Below the pieces are notes generated by a model, which was not told where the DNA came from, made no database searches, and saw only the letters and a program-made list of their open reading frames with translations. Positions 61,051 through 64,000 of a stretch of DNA of 64,000 nt are shown here, piece by piece. The translations under genes and the position numbers were made by a program. Numbering within the stretch: position 1 is the stretch's first letter; the number at the start of each line of letters is the position of its first letter. Origin of the DNA: Symsagittifera roscoffensis (lineage: Eukaryota; Xenacoelomorpha; Acoela; Convolutidae); NCBI RefSeq assembly GCF_963678635.1, contig NC_087064.1, forward strand, positions 48,407,346 through 48,471,345, written 5' to 3'.

Positions 61051-61384
61051 CAGGGGCGGATTTAGGGGGGGGGGGGGGGGCGGACGCCCCCCCCCCTCAG
61101 GGATTCGACCCCCCTTTGGTACTTTTTAAGAAATCCATTTTTTGCCGACCGACCCTAAAAATTTTCTAAAGGCGCCTTTGGCGCCAATATATACGACTTT
61201 GAGGGGGAGCGCGCGCCAAAAAAAACTGTTTTTTCAAAAATTTTACTGCGGCGCAGAAAATTTGGCAAAAACAGGGACCTTTTAGTGCTTTAGAAGAGCT
61301 CGGAAAATCAATTTGGTCGATCTAAAAAAAAAAGGTCGTCAAAAAAAGGTCGTCCCCTTCAAAAAAATCCTAGATCCGCCCCTG
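61051..61384. mobile_element. hAT-type MITE, copy 3, in CPSF3 intron 4
   Basis: 334 bp, with terminal inverted repeats CAGGGGCGGATTTAGG and CCTAGATCCGCCCCTG and perfect 8-bp target repeats CTTGAAAT on both sides. Inside are a poly-G/poly-C hairpin near the left end and the palindrome GGCGCCTTTGGCGCC (61172..61186). No transposase is encoded, so it is non-autonomous. Confidence 0.93.
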
Positions 61385-62238
61385 CTTGAAATATTAGCAG
61401 TTTTCCACTTATTATCAAACTAATAAATTGTTGCCAGTATAGGTCCAGCATTGTAACTGATTTAAATAAATAATCTTTCAAATATGTATAAAGCACCCTT
61501 CTGGGATATCGCCTTTAGAATATGAATGTCTCTTTTCGGTGGTCTCTGACCGCAAAAAAAAAGATTAAACACTGGATGATGATTTGGAAAGCGGTTATTC
61601 TTACGACCATTGAAATTGAGGAGGAACTTTTTATTCGGGTGTGTTTTTCGTGTTGTTTTTCTTTTTGTTTTCCACGCAAAATTGAGATGCCACAAATAAT
61701 CATCACACTGGGTTGATTGGTATATCATATTAAAGCCCTTTCAGTTGTGATTTGAATCACTTAAAAAAATTTCCCAAATTATTTCCCAGTGTCGAGAAAA
61801 TCCGGTTTGAAATTTTTGATTTTTCGTCTTTATTCGAGCGAATAAAACAAACGAGCAGGCTTACAACAGCTGACTTATGCCCAATTTAAGACCTTTAAAC
61901 TTGATTTTAAGCCAGTAAAACTAGTTTTTGCTTCATTTTGTGAACTCAAAATTTCAAAAGTTTTCAGCAAAAAATATATATATATTTTTTTTAGTTTTTC
62001 GAGTCATTTTTCTACAATTTTTTTTTCAATTTGCCTCTATTACTATGACTGTCTAATATGCCTAAATTATATTTTTATGTCAGATCCTTCTATCACACCA
62101 AGCAGAAAAAACTAAATTTTGGCTTATTTGGAAAAAACTTTTTTAACAGTAGTTTTCTAAAGACTATGGTCGGAACATTCTGCGCTATTTGCATATTAAC
62201 GGGCTATCGTTGTTTAGTTTAGATTTCTCATGTAGCAG

Positions 62239-62668
62239 CAGGGGCGGATTTAGGGGGGGGGCGGACGCCCCCCCCCCCCCCCTCAGAGATTCGACCCCCT
62301 GCCGACCCAAAGGGTCCCCCCTTTGATACTTTTTCAGAAATCCATTTTTGGCCGACCGACCCTAAAATTTTTCTAAAGGCGCCTTTGGCGCCAATATATA
62401 CTAATTTTGAGGGGGAGCGCGCGCCAAAAAAAAACGCGATTTTTTTGTCAAAATTTTTCAAAAATTGCCCAAAAACGGCTTTTTTGACTGTTTTTTCAAA
62501 AATTTGCCTGCGGCGCAGAAAATTTAGCCAAAGTAGGGCCAAAACAGTGCTTTGGGAGAGCTCGAAAAATCAATTTGGTCGACCTAAAAAAAAAAAAAGG
62601 TCGTCAAAATTTTGGAAAATTTTTTGAAAATCCGCCCCCCCCTCGAGAAAATCCTAGATCCGCCCCTG
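62239..62668. mobile_element. hAT-type MITE, copy 4, in CPSF3 intron 4
   Basis: 430 bp with the same termini as copy 3 and perfect 8-bp target repeats TGTAGCAG (62231..62238 and 62669..62676). It also shares the internal GGCGCCTTTGGCGCC and the G/C runs. It is longer than copy 3 by an extra internal segment. Confidence 0.93.
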
Positions 62669-62919
62669 TGTAGCAGGTAGACTTATTTCAGTTTTGTGTT
62701 TGAAACTTGAGGTTCTTTTAATTCTGTTTAAATTGAGATCAAGTTTGAATTTTGGCTAATTGTTATATAATTCTTCCAAGAACTTATTTAACTTCTCATT
62801 AACACTTTCACGAGTGTTTTTGAGTTCTAGTGTCTTAAATAAAGATGACATTCAAATTTTTACTCAATAATTTCGTTGTTCTGATCTTTTATTGAACTAA
62901 AGGGAAAGTACTATGGATC

Positions 62920-63847
62920 AGTGTGTTGTTTTGCCGCCTGATTTTGTCTACCTCAGGCGAAACTCGCGTGTAGTCAGGTGTGGTTTATATTAAAGGTTTT
63001 TTGCCGTGATTTAGATTCCAAAAAGTTTCAATAACTGGTCTGAATTTATCTACTTTTCAGACTAATTTCCACTCTGGATCAAACTGCATTTCCAGACTGC
63101 ATTTCTAATCTAGTTATTCCTCGTTTTGTGGTTTTTGTTGTAACCGTCTCTTATAGCTTATTTACCCATCCAGACTCTAACTATTTCACTAGCCAGATTG
63201 GTCCGATAAGTTTGAAACGAGTTTTTTTAATTTTCTTCTTTATGTACTTTTTTCAAGTTTTATTCAAAAATGAGCATGGTCGAAACTTTCTGTGGTACGC
63301 AGTGGCTATACTTCTGTATTAAATTTTTTTAATTGATTTACTTGAAGAGACTATTTTATACTTTCGTCTGAAATAACCTTCATTTAATTCAAGTCCAACC
63401 TTTATTTTCTCTTCTCCCATAAGTTTTTGTCGTAATTTCTGATGAAGTTTTTTATCGTCTCAATTTTTATCTAGCTGTGTCATCTGCGTACAGATAGGCA
63501 TGGGTGCTTTCATTCATTTGTGGTTTTTCATTATTATACAAAATTTACAGAATTGGATTCAAAATTCGAGACTTCAATTTTTTAGGCTGTTTGTTATTGA
63601 TAGAAACATCTTGTTTACGATCTAAAAGTTTGAAGCTAAATAATTATACGCTGGAACTGTTGTTGTGTTTTTGTAAAATTTTGATTGCAGTTAGGTTTTG
63701 ATGGATTCTAGCGAAGGCGTTTCGTAAGTCACGGAATTTGCAATGAGCTTCATCTAATTAAGTATTCCACTGAGTTTTTGATACTTCACCTAAGGTGATA
63801 ATTGCTTTAATTGTGTTGTTTTGCCGCCTGATTTTGTCTACCTCAGC
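62920..63847 (+). repeat. Direct repeat pair in CPSF3 intron 4
   Basis: GTGTTGTTTTGCCGCCTGAT and the following TTTGTCTACCTCAG occur near 62921..62955 and again near 63813..63847. The copies look identical over about 34 bp. Function unknown; the AG ends resemble acceptors, but no CPSF3 coding sequence follows. Confidence 0.65.
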
Positions 63848-64000
63848 GACACGAATGGAAATCCGAGGGACACGAATGGAAATCATACAGACCTTCACTC
63901 CGGTCAAAAAGATAATTGCGGATTGTGATCGAAATTTTTTATGAGCGTATAGGTTCTACACCATCCCATCTTTTGAAAGATATCTTACCTCAGCGTACCT

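Noticed and set aside
63848-63950. Apparent exon after TCTACCTCAG in CPSF3 intron 4
   Set aside because: The acceptor lies in a direct repeat also present at 62950. The sequence after it does not encode the next conserved block of CPSF-73 and contains a local duplication.

Overview
The window is animal nuclear DNA, AT-rich and with long non-coding stretches. Four conserved eukaryotic genes can be recognised, all on the + strand: a microsomal glutathione S-transferase (MGST1 type, 36817..37260), condensin subunit CAP-H (NCAPH, 40249..42378), a peroxisomal/lysosomal-type half ABC transporter (ABCD4 type, 54153..56060) and the first four exons of CPSF3/CPSF-73 (59264..61011, running off the right edge). 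Three of them have an uninterrupted coding region. All four have a TTTYAG-like splice acceptor 9 to 60 nt upstream of the ATG, which suggests spliced-leader trans-splicing or 5' UTR introns. I cannot name the species.

The left 36 kb is a nest of retroelements. The oldest layer is a CR1/L2/Jockey-like LINE ORF2, seen as 14890..15386 and 35704..35840. It is broken by two insertions of one giant Ty3/Gypsy-type family on the + strand: element A (1..14889, 5' part outside the window, coding region decayed) and solo LTR C (15387..15689 plus 35088..35703). Solo LTR C is itself split by element B (15690..35087, minus strand, 19,398 bp), which has two 886-bp LTRs that look identical and so inserted recently.

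The element family is the main point of interest. ORF1 is a single polyprotein of about 3,150 residues in element B: Gag with two zinc knuckles, protease, reverse transcriptase, RNase H, a linker with repeated LSGE peptides, integrase, and a C-terminal domain that I read as a TARG1/OARD1-like macrodomain. A spacer of about 400 bp with hairpins follows, then a second, very large ORF2. In element A, ORF2 spans about 9.1 kb (4118..13248, broken by stops and frameshifts). It contains a coiled coil, an SGNH/GDSL hydrolase domain with all catalytic blocks visible, a further conserved domain with a GIND motif, and about 1,900 residues of unknown function. Element B lacks about 5 kb of ORF2, including the SGNH domain, so a complete element should be about 24 kb. 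I see no envelope gene.

The element also carries nucleotide-level signals. The motif GTCCGGGGAGT sits against the 3' LTR, where the polypurine tract should be. It recurs inside ORF1 in two different reading frames, in three cases next to a stem-loop whose stem bases co-vary. The 3.1-kb leader has a duplicated hairpin unit with co-varying outer stems and many copies of an ACCCTCC motif.

The right 28 kb holds the host genes in a background of old repeats: four copies of a hAT-type MITE (three with readable 8-bp target duplications), tRNA-derived SINE-like units, a dispersed hairpin family, a 133-bp foldback element, and a decayed minus-strand LINE (51660..53160).
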